Part shown: piece after piece, positions 45,157-45,910 of the stretch | Layout: each line of letters starts with the position of its first letter | Position numbering within the stretch: the stretch's first letter is position 1 | Position numbers and translations under genes: made by a program | Assembly: GCA_028715605.1 (NCBI GenBank) | Contig: JAQURM010000014.1 | Coordinates: 1-45,910, forward strand | DNA: 45,910 bases | Reading direction: 5' to 3' | DNA from: Desulfovibrionales bacterium | GTDB lineage: Bacteria > Desulfobacterota > QYQD01 | Notes under the pieces: model-generated | Database searches by the model: none | The model's input: the letters and a program-made list of their open reading frames with translations, nothing else | What the model was told of the DNA's origin: nothing

Positions 45157-45306
45157 AAAAAATCTCTCTTATTGACAGAATGCATCCTAACTAACTAAAA
45201 TTAGCCTGAGTTGTCAATGAGAATAAGCCGCTATGAAGAAGATTTAGTTTTGTCACCTGGTTGACACATAGATGGAAAATAATGACTGCGATCGGTGGTT
45301 ATAATT

Positions 45307-45910
45307 ATGGCTGATAAAAAGGCGTTTATACTTGTCGTTGAAGATGAGACTGATATCTCCGGCCTGATTTCCTATAACCTGGAAAAAGCAGGTTTCGAAA
45401 CGGCCGGGGCCCAGGACGGACGCACAGCGCATTCTCTTATCCAAAAGAGAGCGCCGGATCTCATCCTTCTGGACCTTATGCTTCCGGATGCCGACGGCAC
45501 GGATATCTGTAAGGGTCTTAAGAGTAATGAGAAAACACGCCATATTCCGGTAATAATGGTAACCGCAAAGGGTGAAGAGATAGACCGGGTGGTAGGTTTT
45601 GAATTAGGGGCGGATGATTATATCGTAAAACCTTTTAGCCCGCGTGAACTGGTCTTGCGTGTAAAGGCGGTCTTGCAGCGAATCAGCCCCCCGGAGCCGC
45701 TTCCCAAAATACTTGATGCCGCCGGGATTAAAGTCGATCCGGAACGTCACCTGGTAACGGTTGACGGGGTTCCGGTATCGCTTACTGTAACCGAATTCAA
45801 TCTCCTGCACACCCTTTTGAAGGGCCGTGGACGGGTGCTGACACGTGAGATTTTGCTTGACCAGGTGTGGGGATACCACTTTGACGGTTATGCCCGCACT
45901 GTGGATACCC
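45307..45910 (+). CDS. PhoB-type response regulator, 3' end cut by window
   Basis: An OmpR/PhoB-family regulator. ATG 45307 opens MADKKAFILVVEDETDISGL, with the acid pair ED (residues 11-12) and phospho-Asp in LILLDLMLPDADGTD. Lys is in DDYIVKPFSPRELVLRV. The winged-helix DNA-binding part starts at about 135 (LTVTEFNLLHTLLKGRGRVL, then LLDQVWGYHFDGYARTVDT) and runs off the end. This suits phosphate control with a PhoR kinase downstream, by inference. The frame has no stop in the window. Confidence 0.93.
   Translation, partial: MADKKAFILVVEDETDISGLISYNLEKAGFETAGAQDGRTAHSLIQKRAPDLILLDLMLPDADGTDICKGLKSNEKTRHIPVIMVTAKGEEIDRVVGFELGADDYIVKPFSPRELVLRVKAVLQRISPPEPLPKILDAAGIKVDPERHLVTVDGVPVSLTVTEFNLLHTLLKGRGRVLTREILLDQVWGYHFDGYARTVDT

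Noticed and set aside
45263-45290. TTGACA and TAATGA before the response regulator as a sigma70 promoter
   Set aside because: The spacer is about 13 bases, too short; no Pho box repeat is visible either.

Overview
The window looks like a chromosome segment of a Gram-negative bacterium, most likely a member of the former Deltaproteobacteria (Desulfobacterota). Evidence seen here: RND efflux genes with outer-membrane and periplasmic partners, an OmpA-like protein, and the gene order hisC-cmk-rpsA-sppA-HU/IHF, which is a common arrangement in that group. The taxonomic placement is inference from gene order and protein style, not from a marker search.

Layout. (1) 1-5430 is an accessory island. 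It holds the 3' end of an IS3-family element, an AlbA/Schlafen-type ATP-binding protein, two nucleotidyltransferase genes each overlapping a tiny downstream gene, a CopG/RelB-RelE toxin-antitoxin pair whose toxin is cut short by an in-frame stop, a DUF3024 protein, and debris of a type III restriction gene and of a HepT-like gene. (2) 5460-7132 carries a metallo-beta-lactamase-fold hydrolase and nadC. (3) 7086-11343, reverse strand, carries a large VWA/OmpA protein, a site-2-type membrane protease and an HU protein. (4) 11684-18139 is a tetR-outer membrane factor-adaptor-RND pump operon. (5) 18233-27344, reverse strand, is a housekeeping run: rluB-type pseudouridine synthase, scpB, dnaE, guaA, guaB, ppx/gppA. 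(6) A divergent yciO/yrdC gene is followed by the reverse-strand run hisC-cmk-rpsA-sppA-HU/IHF (27989-32928). (7) 33316-36330 has a tiny membrane ORF and an HDOD protein coupled to a hybrid histidine kinase. (8) 36593-40195 is a forward run: geranylgeranyl-reductase-type flavoprotein, ftsB-like, efp, yihY/brkB, pgsA. (9) 40205-45910 holds manC, a fabL-type enoyl-ACP reductase, a DUF3108 protein, an unrecognised 208-aa protein, rph, and the start of a PhoB-type response regulator cut by the window end.

The strongest unusual signal is in 556-3520. Two nearly identical flanks, a leader that runs through the next gene's start codon and the first 77 bases of a type III res gene, surround two unrelated cargos: the AlbA-type ATPase and the nucleotidyltransferase pair. 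The leader contains the remains of a HepT-like reading frame whose TGA overlaps the cargo ATG. This reads as tandem duplication of a decayed defence locus with replacement of the cargo between start codons. A second, genome-scale signal is a family of dispersed intergenic repeats. Some copies supply the C-terminal tail or stop codon of neighbouring genes (rluB, scpB).
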